The notes: a model not told the origin generated them from the letters alone. A stretch of DNA of 49,412 nucleotides from Cryobacterium sinapicolor (GCF_004403465.1 NZ_SOGQ01000025.1:1-49412), one strand, 5' to 3'; shown: positions 8,121-19,259, numbered from the stretch's first letter. Translations and numbers: made by a program.

Positions 8121-8201
8121 CGGTACCCGCGCTCTAGTCTCACGCCCAGGACCCTAGATGCCGGGGCGCACCGGACCACCGGCAGGCCCGAGCCCCCAGC
8201 G

Positions 8202-8278
8202 AATTCGACGGAGATTTTGGGGAGAACCGGCCATACTCACGTGAAATGCGGTCGTTTGGGCAAAATCTCCGCCGAATT
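8202..8278. repeat. 77-bp palindromic element, copy A
   Basis: The outer arms AATTCGACGGAGATTTTG (8202-8219) and CAAAATCTCCGCCGAATT (8261-8278) are inverted repeats with one mismatch over 18 bp, enclosing a 41-bp core. A second element of identical 77-bp length and near-identical arms but unrelated core lies at 45356-45432. It sits between the convergent lipase and GH65 genes. It could be a REP- or MITE-like element or a paired protein-binding site. Confidence 0.75.
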
Positions 8279-8298
8279 TGTTAGAGCCGGAGCCGGAG

Positions 8299-10800
8299 CT
8301 AGTCGTTCGCCTCCATGAACTCGAAGGTGTGCGCGATCGTCGGGATCGACGACGTGATGACGGTGCCGTCGGCCCGTCGCCCGCCCTCGACCAGCGCCCG
8401 CGAGGGTGCTCCGGAGTCCCGCGGACCCTGGTGGGTCAGCGGGACCGTGACGGGCAGGCCCATCCGCACGATGACGGAGACGCCGCGCACGGCCAGCATG
8501 ACGTCGACGCCCTCCTCGATCGTGAGGTTGACCTCGGTCTGCCGCACGTCCACGCGCAGCCGGGTGCCCCGGAGCGTGATGCGGAAGGTCAGCGCCTCCC
8601 AGGTCTCGGGCAGACGCGGGTCGAGGGTGATCTTGCCGCCGTGGTCGCGCATGCCGCCGAAGCCGTATATGAGCGCGCTCCACACGCCGCCGGCGGATGC
8701 CACGTGCACGCCGTCCGCCGCGTTGTGGTGCAGATCGGCGAGGTCGACGAACAGCCCTGAGGTGAAATACCGCAGCGCGAGCTCGTGATAGCCGACCTCG
8801 GCCGCGATGATCGACTGCACGACGTCGGACAGCGTCGAGTCACCCGTGGTGATCGGGTCGTAGTAGTCGAAGTCGGCGCGTTTCTGCTCCGGCGTGAACT
8901 GGTCGCCCTGCAGCAGGAGGGCGAGCACGACATCCGCCTGCTTGAGCACCTGGAAGCGGTAGATCACGAGGGGATGGTAGTGCAGCAGCAGCGGGCGGTT
9001 GGCCACCGGGGTCTGCGAGAGGTCCCAGCGTTCTTTCTCCAGGAACTGCGCATCCTGCGGGTGGATGCCCAGGGTCTTGTCGAAGGGGATGTGCATCGCT
9101 TCCGCGGCGAACGACCACTCGATGATCTCGGCCTCGTCGAGTCCGAGGCGGGCGACCATGAAGTCGTAGGAGGCGATGTCGACCTCGCGCAGCCGCCGCA
9201 CGCTCGTGACCGCGGCCCGCAGGTTCGAGCGCGCCATGATGTTCGTGTAGAGGTTGTCGTTGACGACCGTCGTGTACTCGTCGGGTCCGGTGACGCCGTG
9301 GATGTGGAAGACGTCGTTGCCGTTGCCGCGCCAGAAGCCGAGGTCGGCCCACATGCGCGCCGTTTCCACCAGGATGTCGATGGCCTCGCGGGAGAGGAAG
9401 TCCTCGTCGCCGGTGGCCGACACATACTGGCTGAGCGCATAGGAGATGTCGGCGTCGATGTGGTACTGCGCGGTGCCGGCGGCGTAGTACGCCGACGACT
9501 CCAGACCGTTGATCGTGCGCCACGGGAACAGTGCGCCCAGCTGGTTCAGCTCGGTGGCGCGGGCCCTGGCATGCTCGAGCATCGCGTGCCGGAACCGCAG
9601 CGCGTTGCGCGCGGCGTTCGGCGACGTGTAGGTCAGGAACGGGAGGACGTACACTTCCGTGTCCCAGAAGTAGTGGCCGCCGTAGCCGGAGCCGGACACG
9701 CCCTTTGCGGACACGCCCTGGCCGTCGGCACGCATCGACGCCTGCGCGAGCTGGAAGAAGTTCCAGCGGGTGGCCTGCTGGAGGGCAGGCTGGCCGGCGA
9801 GTTCGACATCCGTGCGCGCCCAGAAAGCGTTGAGCCAGTCGCGCTGCTCGGCGACGTAGTGCTCGGTTCCGGCCGCCACGGCGCGGTCGAGGGTGCGGTC
9901 GCAACGGTCGGCGAGCTCGTGCGTGGGCACGCCGGTGGAGGTGTGGTAACTGAGGATCTTGGTCAGCCGGATGGATTGGCCCTGCTTGGCCTTGATGCGG
10001 TAGACGTGCTTGGCGAGGTCGTCGCCGATGTGCGAGGCCTCGTCGTACTCGTTGAGCGTCTCCATCTGGTGGTCGGCGGCGCAGGCGATGGTCATGCCCG
10101 AGTTGGTGCAGCGGAAGCCGAGGATGTAACGGCCGTCGGATGCCCGCTTGAAGCGGGGGCGTAGCACCCGGTCGGTGAACGACTCGGCCTTGCGCGGGTC
10201 GAAGTCCTTGCCGTTGGTGGGCTTGGGGGCGTCGTACTCGCCGATGCCGTCCTGGCGGTTGAGGATCTGGCTGGAGATGACGACCGACGCGTCGGCGTCG
10301 AGCATCGTGACCTCGTACTCGAGGATCGCGAGGTGGCGTTCGGTGAACGACACCAGCCGGCGCGACTGGATCAGCACGCGCTTGCCCGAGGGTGTGCGCC
10401 ATTCGAGGGACCGGGAGAGGATGCCGCCGGCGAAGTCCAGGCGGCGCTCGTAGCTGAGCAGGTCAGCGAGGGTCAGGACGAGCGGCTCGTCGTCGACGTA
10501 GATGCGGATGATCTTGGCGTCCGGCGCGTTGACGATCGTCTGCCCGACGCGCGCGAAGCCGAAGGCCTCCTCCGCGTGCCGGATCGGCCAGGTCTCGTGG
10601 AAACCGTTGATGAAGGTGCCGTGGGCGTGGCCGTCCCGGCCCTCGTCCACATTGCCGCGCAGGCCGAGGTAGCCGTTGCCGACGGCGAATAGCGTCTCGG
10701 TGCGACCCATGTCGTCGCCGGAGAAGTCCTTCTCGACCAGGGCCCATTCGTCGATCGGGAACCGGTTGCGGTCGAGGGGGTCGGTGTCGATCCGGTTCAT
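8299..10800 (-). CDS. glycoside hydrolase family 65 disaccharide phosphorylase
   Basis: An 833-residue cytoplasmic GH65 enzyme. Members of this family phosphorolyse alpha-linked disaccharides (maltose, trehalose, kojibiose, nigerose) with inversion, giving glucose and beta-glucose 1-phosphate. The N-terminal beta-sandwich begins around DEWALVEKDFSGDDMGRTE and GNGYLGLRGN; the (alpha/alpha)6 barrel contains GYGGHYFWDTEVYVLPFL and the general-acid motif HGVTGPDEYTTV with Glu near residue 508. The ATG at 10800 overlaps the upstream beta-phosphoglucomutase stop as ATGA. A longer frame reaching 10977 only adds Arg-rich out-of-frame translation of that gene. The coupling to a beta-specific mutase strongly favours a phosphorylase over a hydrolase. 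I cannot tell trehalose from maltose specificity by eye. Confidence 0.92.
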   Translation of the reverse strand: MNRIDTDPLDRNRFPIDEWALVEKDFSGDDMGRTETLFAVGNGYLGLRGNVDEGRDGHAHGTFINGFHETWPIRHAEEAFGFARVGQTIVNAPDAKIIRIYVDDEPLVLTLADLLSYERRLDFAGGILSRSLEWRTPSGKRVLIQSRRLVSFTERHLAILEYEVTMLDADASVVISSQILNRQDGIGEYDAPKPTNGKDFDPRKAESFTDRVLRPRFKRASDGRYILGFRCTNSGMTIACAADHQMETLNEYDEASHIGDDLAKHVYRIKAKQGQSIRLTKILSYHTSTGVPTHELADRCDRTLDRAVAAGTEHYVAEQRDWLNAFWARTDVELAGQPALQQATRWNFFQLAQASMRADGQGVSAKGVSGSGYGGHYFWDTEVYVLPFLTYTSPNAARNALRFRHAMLEHARARATELNQLGALFPWRTINGLESSAYYAAGTAQYHIDADISYALSQYVSATGDEDFLSREAIDILVETARMWADLGFWRGNGNDVFHIHGVTGPDEYTTVVNDNLYTNIMARSNLRAAVTSVRRLREVDIASYDFMVARLGLDEAEIIEWSFAAEAMHIPFDKTLGIHPQDAQFLEKERWDLSQTPVANRPLLLHYHPLVIYRFQVLKQADVVLALLLQGDQFTPEQKRADFDYYDPITTGDSTLSDVVQSIIAAEVGYHELALRYFTSGLFVDLADLHHNAADGVHVASAGGVWSALIYGFGGMRDHGGKITLDPRLPETWEALTFRITLRGTRLRVDVRQTEVNLTIEEGVDVMLAVRGVSVIVRMGLPVTVPLTHQGPRDSGAPSRALVEGGRRADGTVITSSIPTIAHTFEFMEAND

Positions 10801-11576
10801 TCGGCGGGCTCCGTTTCGGCGTGGGGGAGCAGGTCGTGGAGGTCCGGGACGACGACGTCGGCGCCGGCGTCCAGCAGGGTCTGCGTTCCGACGCCGCGGT
10901 CCACTCCGAGCACCAGGCCGAAGTTGCCGGCGCGGCCGGCCTGGATGCCCGAGTGAGCGTCTTCGACGACGACGCACTGGGCGGCATCGAGTCCGAGGAG
11001 CGCGGCGCCGAGCTCGTAGGTGTCGGGGGCCGGCTTGCCGGCCAGTCCGCGCTCGGCGGAGAGCAGGCCGTCGACGACGATTTCGAAGCGGCCACGGATT
11101 CCGGCCGCCGCGAGGGTCTTCTCCCCGTTGCGCGAGCTCGTGACGACGGCCACGGAGAGGCCGGCGGACACGACGTAGTCGAGGAACGCGATCGATCCCG
11201 GGTAGGGCGTGACGCCGCTCTCGGCGAGGGTCTCGTTGAAGGCCTCATTCTTGCGGTTCCCGAGGCCGCAGACCGTGTTGAGCTCCGGGGCATCCGTCGG
11301 GTCGCCATCGGGCAACAGGATGCCACGGGAGGCGAGCAGCGACCGCACGCCGTCATAGCGGGGCTTGCCGTCGATGTACTGGAAGTAGTCGGCGTCACTG
11401 TAGGCGGGGCTCACGCCCTGTTCCTCGAGGAACGGGGTGAACAGCCGCGACCAGGCGGCCATGTGAACGTCGGCGGTGGGTGTGAGCACCCCGTCGAGGT
11501 CGAAGAGAACGCCGTGCAGGGACAGGAGCCGGTCGCGCGTTTCCGCGCGCGACAGGGGGAATCGCGTAGAAGTCAT
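10797..11576 (-). CDS. beta-phosphoglucomutase family HAD hydrolase
   Basis: This 259-residue HAD-superfamily protein should isomerise the beta-glucose 1-phosphate released by the coupled GH65 enzyme to glucose 6-phosphate. HAD motif I is LFDLDGVLTPT with nucleophile Asp26 and acid/base Asp28; motif II is VVTSSRNGEK; the Lys motif is GLAGKPAPDTYELGAALL; motif IV is VVEDAHSGIQAG. The helical cap with WSRLFTPFLEE lies between motifs I and II. Among three in-frame ATGs (11678, 11633, 11576), I choose 11576, because it gives the usual length and has an AAGG eight bases upstream. It is the first gene of a two-gene operon with a 4-bp overlap to the phosphorylase. Confidence 0.88.
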   Translation of the reverse strand: MTSTRFPLSRAETRDRLLSLHGVLFDLDGVLTPTADVHMAAWSRLFTPFLEEQGVSPAYSDADYFQYIDGKPRYDGVRSLLASRGILLPDGDPTDAPELNTVCGLGNRKNEAFNETLAESGVTPYPGSIAFLDYVVSAGLSVAVVTSSRNGEKTLAAAGIRGRFEIVVDGLLSAERGLAGKPAPDTYELGAALLGLDAAQCVVVEDAHSGIQAGRAGNFGLVLGVDRGVGTQTLLDAGADVVVPDLHDLLPHAETEPAE

Positions 11577-11891
11577 AACTGGTGCCTTGCTCGGTAGGTC
11601 CTCAGAGAGGGGGGCTCTGATCGAATCGGTCATAGGGTCACGATCTCGATCAGGGTGGATCGACGTGATGTGCGCCAACGCGGCGAGAACGCGAATGACG
11701 ACGATGCGGACCAGGTCTAGGGCTGCATGCGCCTGAATACACCCACGATCCTATGCCCCCGAGGCCGCTGCGCCGATTTCTCCGGTAGGGGCTCCCTGCC
11801 ATCCCGCGTGTCCGCGGGCCCCCGGTTACCGGCCGTTCACCGCCCCGTCACCTCCCGGAGCCGGCCGGAGCCGCCCGGTACGATTGGTCGG
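11577..11891. promoter_or_regulatory. divergent spacer upstream of the phosphorylase operon
   Basis: These 315 bp separate the leftward beta-phosphoglucomutase-GH65 operon from a rightward membrane-anchored protein. The in-frame upstream ATGs at 11678 and 11633 have no ribosome-binding site, and the extension of the rightward frame back to 11727 lacks protein character, so I treat the stretch as non-coding. No clear operator palindrome is visible; promoters for both directions are inferred from orientation only. Confidence 0.35.
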
Positions 11892-13355
11892 ATGAACCGT
11901 GAACCGAGCGCGAACCCGGCCGCCCTCGCGCCGACGGCTGACGCGCGCGCCGTTCGAACGGCGCAGCGCCGATTCCGGCGGCTGTTCTCGGCCACGATCG
12001 CGGTGCTCGTTCTGCTCGTGGCGGGCCTCGCAGCGGCGAACTTCAACCAGGGTCCCCGGCTCGCGTCTGCCGAAATCAACCTCGACGCCTCCGTCATGCG
12101 TGGCAACCCCCGTTTGCTGCTCACCGCGAACCAGCCGCTCGCCGAGATCACGGCCGGTCAGGTGACGGTGTCCCCGGCGACGGAGGTCTCGGCGAGTGTC
12201 GCCGACCGCAACCTCACCGTGCAGTTCGCGGGCATCCTGCGCTACAACACCGTGTATACGGTGACGGTGACGGATGTCGCCGCCACCACCCAGGACGCCA
12301 CCTCCACCCTGGAATACGAGTTCACGACCCCGGACATCGACATCTACGCACTGCAGCGCGACAGCCGGGCGGGCGACGCCGGGGCGAAGCGGCCCGACAC
12401 CGTGCGCCGCACGACCCTGCAGGGCCGGGGCGACGGCGAGATCGTGTTCAGCGCCCCGCGCATCCAGCAGTATGTCGCCCTGGAGGACCACCTCGCCGCC
12501 GTCACGCTCGCCGAGGACGACACGGCCGCCATCGAGGTGGTCTCGTTCGCGGGCGGGGACAACGTGCAGGTGCCAGTGCCGGGCGCAGGCGTAATTGAGA
12601 ACCTGGCGGCCTCCCCGTCGAAATACCTGATCGCTTACACCTTCACCAGCGCCCCGGAGACGGCGGGGCGACGCTACGACCGCACCCCGTTCGTCTACGA
12701 CCTGACGGAGTACTCGGGCCTCCCGGTCGAGGTCACCGGGGTGGACGGCCTGCCGATGACGGTGATGGACCTGGGGTTCGTGCCGGACAGCACCTCCCTC
12801 GTCGTGCAGAACACCGGGCAGACCATGTTTCTGATCGACATGCTGGGCGACGCCGTGCTGACCCCGCTGGGCGAGCATGACGAGATGCGCGGGTTCGTAC
12901 CCGGCACCCGCGCGCTCGTCGTCGCCGACCCCGACCAGGGCTCCACAATCGACCTCGCCGACGGGGCCGTGACCACCCTCGACCTCCCGCCGAGCCTGCT
13001 CGATGAGAACGCCTACCCCGGCAAGCTCGTTCTGCTCAGCGAACAGGGGCGCTACGCCCGTCTGTTCCTGCAGGAGACCGGCGACATCAACCAGCTCGCC
13101 TCCCTGATCGCCGTCACCGACGCCGGTAAGTCGAGTGTCGCCTTCACGCCCGCATCCGACTCGTCGCGGGTGCGGGACTTCTGCGTGTCGCCGAACGGCC
13201 AGTATCTCGCGGTGGAGACGATCCCGGCGGCCGGCCTCGGCGACGACTACCCGACTCTGCCCGCGTTTACGGGCATGACCACCACCCTGGTCGACCTCGA
13301 CCGGGGCACCAGCAGCCGCAGCGTGTCCGGTTTCCTCCCTGACTGGTGCGGTTGA
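11892..13355 (+). CDS. membrane-anchored Ig-like/beta-propeller-like protein
   Basis: This 487-residue protein has an Arg-rich cytoplasmic tail (about 1-32), one transmembrane helix (FSATIAVLVLLVAGLAAANF, about 34-53) and a large exterior domain. Residues about 60-140 look like a bacterial Ig-like fold of the SbsA type (LLTANQPLAEITAGQVTVSP, YTVTVTDVAATTQ). The rest has repeated beta-strand units with SPSKYLIAYTF, LGFVPDSTSLVVQN and CVSPNGQYLAVETI, the rhythm of a degenerate WD40/TolB-like propeller. No catalytic motif is seen. ATG 11892 is chosen because upstream sequence in the same frame is Arg/Pro-rich noise. Role unknown; a surface binding or sensing protein is plausible. Confidence 0.7.
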   Translation: MNREPSANPAALAPTADARAVRTAQRRFRRLFSATIAVLVLLVAGLAAANFNQGPRLASAEINLDASVMRGNPRLLLTANQPLAEITAGQVTVSPATEVSASVADRNLTVQFAGILRYNTVYTVTVTDVAATTQDATSTLEYEFTTPDIDIYALQRDSRAGDAGAKRPDTVRRTTLQGRGDGEIVFSAPRIQQYVALEDHLAAVTLAEDDTAAIEVVSFAGGDNVQVPVPGAGVIENLAASPSKYLIAYTFTSAPETAGRRYDRTPFVYDLTEYSGLPVEVTGVDGLPMTVMDLGFVPDSTSLVVQNTGQTMFLIDMLGDAVLTPLGEHDEMRGFVPGTRALVVADPDQGSTIDLADGAVTTLDLPPSLLDENAYPGKLVLLSEQGRYARLFLQETGDINQLASLIAVTDAGKSSVAFTPASDSSRVRDFCVSPNGQYLAVETIPAAGLGDDYPTLPAFTGMTTTLVDLDRGTSSRSVSGFLPDWCG

Positions 13356-13435
13356 CGACGGATGTGCGCACCTACCTCCCCCCGATATCCTCCCGCCCTT
13401 AGCGCGTCGGAGCCGAAACACCACTGGATGGGCAC

Positions 13436-14458
13436 ATGAGCCGAACCACCGCTTTGCGCCCCTTCGCGGCGAGAAAGAGGCCCGGCCGGGGCCTGATCGT
13501 CGGCCTGGTCATCATCGGCCTGGTCATCCTGCTCCGCGCATTCGCGCCCGAGGCCCCGGCCGACACCCTGGCGGACACCGTCCGGGACTTCGTCACCCTG
13601 TCGATCAGCGTGGTGATCGAGTCGCTGCCATTCGTCTTCCTGGGGATCGTGTTGTCGATCGTGGTGCAGATCTGGCTACCGGAAGGGTTTCTGCTGCGGC
13701 GCCTGCCGAAGAACCCGGCTGCCCGGCGGGTGGTGCTCTCACTGCTGGGCATGCTGCTGCCGGTCTGCGAGTGCGGCAACGTGCCCCTCGCCCGTGGCCT
13801 GATCGCCAAGGGCCTCACGGTCGGTGAATCGATGACGTTCCTCTTCGCCGCCCCGATCCTCAACCCGGTGACCATCATCACCACCCAGCAGGCCTTCGGC
13901 TGGGACAGCGGCATCCTGGTCTGGCGCATCGCCGGCGGATTCCTGATCGCCAACCTGATCGGCTATATCTATAGCCGGCATCCGAAACCCGAATCCCTGC
14001 TCACCCCCCGGTTTCAGGATGCGTGTGCGCTCGGCGACCACCACGACGCGGCCGACGGCAAGATCAAACGCAGCGCCGGCCTGTTCACGAAGGAGACCAG
14101 CGCGATGCTGCCGGCGCTTTTCATCGGTGCCGGACTGGCCGGGCTGATCCAGACCGCCGTCTCCCGCGAGGTGCTCGTGACGCTCGGCAGCAGCCCTGTC
14201 TGGTCCGTGCTGGCACTGATGGCCCTGGCCTTCGTCGTCTCGATCTGCTCCAACGTCGACGCCTTCTTCATCCTCTCGTTCGGTGCGACCTTCATGCCCG
14301 GCGCCATCGTGGCCTTCCTGGTCTTCGGCCCCATGATCGACATCAAGATGCTCGCCCTGCTGCGCACCACGTTCACGGCCAAGACCCTGGTGCAACTCAC
14401 CCTGATTGTGGCGCTCTGTTCCGCGGCGCTCGGATTGGCGATCAACTATGCCGTTTAG
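13436..14458 (+). CDS. YraQ/DUF318-type permease (ArsP_1 family)
   Basis: This 340-residue integral membrane protein has about eight helices. The family signature LLPVCECGNVPLARGL (about 108-123) contains Cys111 and Cys113 in the membrane, and a second symmetrical half contains VVSICSNVDAFFILSF. The two halves look like the duplicated structure of UPF0718/ArsP_1 permeases, relatives of organoarsenical exporters. A loop with DACALGDHHDAADGKIK separates them. Its stop overlaps the start of the TIGR03943-like gene by 11 bp, a pairing conserved across Gram-positive bacteria (YcgR/YcgQ-like), so the two probably form one complex. Substrate is not known from sequence; metal or thiol-reactive compounds are suggested by the membrane cysteines. 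Confidence 0.85.
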   Translation: MSRTTALRPFAARKRPGRGLIVGLVIIGLVILLRAFAPEAPADTLADTVRDFVTLSISVVIESLPFVFLGIVLSIVVQIWLPEGFLLRRLPKNPAARRVVLSLLGMLLPVCECGNVPLARGLIAKGLTVGESMTFLFAAPILNPVTIITTQQAFGWDSGILVWRIAGGFLIANLIGYIYSRHPKPESLLTPRFQDACALGDHHDAADGKIKRSAGLFTKETSAMLPALFIGAGLAGLIQTAVSREVLVTLGSSPVWSVLALMALAFVVSICSNVDAFFILSFGATFMPGAIVAFLVFGPMIDIKMLALLRTTFTAKTLVQLTLIVALCSAALGLAINYAV

Positions 14459-15203
14459 ACGTCTCCTGCGGCGCTGGCAGGGCGCGCTCCTCAGTATCGT
14501 GGGCATTGTGGCCACGGTCTGGCTGGGGGTCAACGGGCAGCTCGGGCTCTACATCCACCCCCGGTACTTCGTGTTCACGATGGTGATGGCCCTGATCGCC
14601 GCCGCACTCGTGGTGGCGGCGTTCGCCCTCGTGACCGCCGCCGAAGACGAGCACGAGATCCTCGACGACGGGGGACGGTGGGCCTGGCTCTGGTCGGCCG
14701 GCAGCATCCTGATCATCGTTTCGGCCACCGTGGGCCTGCTGGTGCTGCCGCCGGCGACCCTAACCACGGCCACGGTCGCCAAGCGCGACCTCAACGGCTC
14801 GACCTCGGATCTCACGCAGAGCGAGGCCGACAGCCTCGTCGGCGGCGACTACTCGACCTTCACCGTGCGGGACTGGTCCTCGTTGCTGCGCCAAGGCGCC
14901 GGCGAGGACTTCTTTGCCGACAAGACCGCGACAGTGACCGGGTTCGTCACGCCGGACACGAGTGACCCCGAGAACGTGTTCTTCGTGGCCCGATTCGTGG
15001 TTTCCTGCTGCGCGGTCGACGCGCAGCCGGTCGGCATCCCCGTGTACTACCCCGGCTGGCAGGACGAATACCCGACCGACAGCTGGGTTTCGATCGAGAG
15101 CGGTTTCGAAACCAACCCGAGCATTAGCAGCGAGGAGGCCATTGTGCTTGTCCCGAGCACGATCACGCCGACTGAGCAGCCCGCCCAGCCGTACGTCTAC
15201 TGA
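14448..15203 (+). CDS. TIGR03943-family membrane partner of the permease
   Basis: This 251-residue protein has an N-terminal membrane region of about three helices (LLSIVGIVATVWLGV, FVFTMVMALIAAALVVAAFA and SAGSILIIVSATVGLLVL) and an exterior C-terminal domain of about 150 residues. That domain carries the family hallmark FVVSCCAVDAQPVGIPV, with adjacent cysteines, followed by YYPGWQDEYPTDSWVSIES. The fold resembles an OB-like metal- or ligand-binding domain. The ATG at 14448 lies inside the upstream permease gene, so translation is coupled. It is commonly annotated as a putative permease subunit of unknown function. A strong hairpin follows the stop. Confidence 0.8.
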   Translation: MPFRRLLRRWQGALLSIVGIVATVWLGVNGQLGLYIHPRYFVFTMVMALIAAALVVAAFALVTAAEDEHEILDDGGRWAWLWSAGSILIIVSATVGLLVLPPATLTTATVAKRDLNGSTSDLTQSEADSLVGGDYSTFTVRDWSSLLRQGAGEDFFADKTATVTGFVTPDTSDPENVFFVARFVVSCCAVDAQPVGIPVYYPGWQDEYPTDSWVSIESGFETNPSISSEEAIVLVPSTITPTEQPAQPYVY

Positions 15204-15230
15204 CCGTCGGCGCGGGGTCTCCACGGGCTC

Positions 15231-15273
15231 GACCCCCGGGGCGCGATGGCTCCGCCGCCATGCCCCGTGGGTC
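15231..15273. terminator. bidirectional hairpin between convergent genes
   Basis: The left arm GACCCCCGGGGCGCGATGGC (15231-15250) pairs with the right arm GCCATGCCCCGTGGGTC (15257-15273), with one mismatch and a three-base bulge, around loop TCCGCC. It lies between the stop of the TIGR03943-like gene (15203) and the stop of the leftward PEP synthase (15289), so it can serve both. Confidence 0.7.
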
Positions 15274-15288
15274 GAAGTCGACCATCGA

Positions 15289-17727
<2,439 letters not shown>

Positions 17728-17843
17728 GTGTTCTGCTCCCTTGCAGTGTGCGACCAGAGGTGAGGCCACGAGGTGAGGAGGCTCATCTCATGGATAAGCG
17801 CCCTGGTCCCATAGTGGCAGGTCTATCCCGCCTGAGCCCGATT

Positions 17844-17870
17844 TGTTTACTTGATTGACATGTTCACTTG
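17844..17870. promoter_or_regulatory. 10-bp direct repeat upstream of ppsA
   Basis: TGTTTACTTG (17844-17853) and TGTTCACTTG (17861-17870) differ at one base and are 17 bp apart, in an AT-rich patch about 120 bp before the ppsA start. On the ppsA strand they read CAAGTAAACA and CAAGTGAACA, and a TTGACT hexamer lies upstream near 17888. Half-sites spaced by about 1.6 helical turns suggest an activator or repressor site in a ppsA-specific promoter. This is a visual inference. Confidence 0.4.
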
Positions 17871-17889
17871 TCTGCGTTTCGAACGTGAG

Positions 17890-18708
17890 TCAACGTTTGA
17901 GGTTCATTTGCTGCAGAATCATGGCCGACATCTCCTCCACGGACATGCTCGCCGAGTTGAGGAACGGGATGCCGTGGGAGGCGTACAGCCGTTCCGCACT
18001 GCGCAACTCGAATCCGCACTGGCGCAGGGAGGCGTAGGGCGAACCCTCGCGCCGTTGGGTGCGGACCTGGCTCAGGCGCAGGGGATTGGTGGTGAGCCCG
18101 AAGCACTTGTCCACGAATGGCCGCAGCGGTTTGGGGAGCCCTTCCCGCTCGAAATCCTCGTCCACAAGCGGGAAGTTCGCGGCGAAGATGCCGTGCTGCA
18201 GCGCCAGGTACATCGTTGTGGGAGTCTTGCCGCAGCGCGACGGGGCGACCAGGATCAGCTGCGCCTTCTCGAGTGCGCGCAGGCTCTGGCCGTCATCGTG
18301 CTCCATCGCGTATTCGACCGCCGTCATTCGGGACTGGTATCGGGCGGCGTTACCGAGGCCGTGCGCCCGACCCGGTTCGTTGCTGGGCTGAGTCGCCAGG
18401 GCTTCCTCGAGCTCGCCCAGGTAGGTTCCGAGCAGGTCGATCAGAGTCGCCTTGCAGGTGCCCAGGGTGTGGCGGATGTCGCTGGTCACGGCCGTGGAGA
18501 ACACGATCGGTTTCTGGCCGCGCTCCACCAGAGCGTCGATCAGGTCGACCACGGCCCGGGCCTGGTCCACGTTCAGGATGAACGGGATCGTCGTGCGGTC
18601 GAACTCCAGAGTGGGAAACTGGGACAGCAGGGTGCTCCCGAGCGTTTCCGCCGTGATCCCGGTGCTATCGGAAAGAAAGAAAACCGGGCATGGATCTTCA
18701 TTGGCCAT
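17890..18708 (-). CDS. ppsR: PEP synthase regulatory kinase/pyrophosphorylase
   Basis: This 272-residue DUF299-family bifunctional enzyme is known in Escherichia coli to inactivate PEP synthase by ADP-dependent phosphorylation of a threonine next to the catalytic histidine, and to reactivate it by phosphate-dependent dephosphorylation. The N-terminus FFLSDSTGITAETLGSTLL is diagnostic. The P-loop near residue 150 reads APSRCGKTPTTMYLA, where most relatives have a GVSR-T/S-GKTP version, so one loop position is Cys; the Lys-Thr is intact. The C-terminal SVEEMSAMIL helix is also typical. Position upstream of ppsA on the same strand supports the specific pairing. The threonine target in ppsA (GGRTCHA) is present. 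Confidence 0.93.
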   Translation of the reverse strand: MANEDPCPVFFLSDSTGITAETLGSTLLSQFPTLEFDRTTIPFILNVDQARAVVDLIDALVERGQKPIVFSTAVTSDIRHTLGTCKATLIDLLGTYLGELEEALATQPSNEPGRAHGLGNAARYQSRMTAVEYAMEHDDGQSLRALEKAQLILVAPSRCGKTPTTMYLALQHGIFAANFPLVDEDFEREGLPKPLRPFVDKCFGLTTNPLRLSQVRTQRREGSPYASLRQCGFELRSAERLYASHGIPFLNSASMSVEEMSAMILQQMNLKR

Positions 18709-18716
18709 GACTTATT

Positions 18717-19211
18717 GTGCACCTGCGGCGGTCCTCGAGCTCAATCGTGCTGACGCCTGCCATCGTCGTTCTCGCTGACGGCGTCGCCACTGTCCCGCTG
18801 GAGCCCGTGTCGCTCTGGCTGAGCACGAACGCCGCGACGCTCGTGGGGACTGTCGTGCTTGTCGGCTCCTGCTTCCCGGAACCCTCCGGGACCGAGCCGG
18901 GCGTCGCGCCTGCCCAGGCAACCCTGACCATCCCCTACCGGTCTGACGCCCTCGCTCTACCCCAGCCCCTCCCCGTTCCCACCGAAACCGCGGTCCCGGC
19001 CCCGGCCCCGTCAGGGCAGACGGTCCCCGTACTGGACGACGAGCCGGCCACGGCTGTCGTCGCACGGCCGACCCTGGCAGACACGGGCTTCGCCGCTGGG
19101 GGGACTCTTGTCCTGGGTGTTCTGCTGGCCGGCGCCGGAATCCTGCTGGTCGCGACCCGGCGCCGATCCGATGTGGGTTTGCTGTCGTCGCGTCACGCGC
19201 AGCAGACTTGA
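18717..19211 (+). CDS. LAxTG wall-anchored protein, probably a 5'-truncated remnant
   Basis: The C-terminus is a textbook sortase E-type sorting signal: LADTG, then a hydrophobic helix GTLVLGVLLAGAGILLVA and a basic tail TRRRS. Before it runs a Pro/Thr/Ala-rich spacer (about 70-130). Residues 25-75, with VSLWLSTNAATLVGTV and ATLTIPYRSD, resemble one Ig-like repeat of actinobacterial surface proteins. No signal peptide precedes this, which a wall protein needs. The only start is a GTG at 18717, eight bases from the divergent ppsR start, leaving no room for a promoter or ribosome-binding site. I infer that the 5' part was lost. It might still be transcribed with the NYN gene 48 bp downstream. 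Confidence 0.5.
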   Translation: MHLRRSSSSIVLTPAIVVLADGVATVPLEPVSLWLSTNAATLVGTVVLVGSCFPEPSGTEPGVAPAQATLTIPYRSDALALPQPLPVPTETAVPAPAPSGQTVPVLDDEPATAVVARPTLADTGFAAGGTLVLGVLLAGAGILLVATRRRSDVGLLSSRHAQQT

Positions 19212-19259
19212 GTCCGGGTCGCGACCGATCCGTCTGCCCGGTAGCTGAAGGAATCCACC

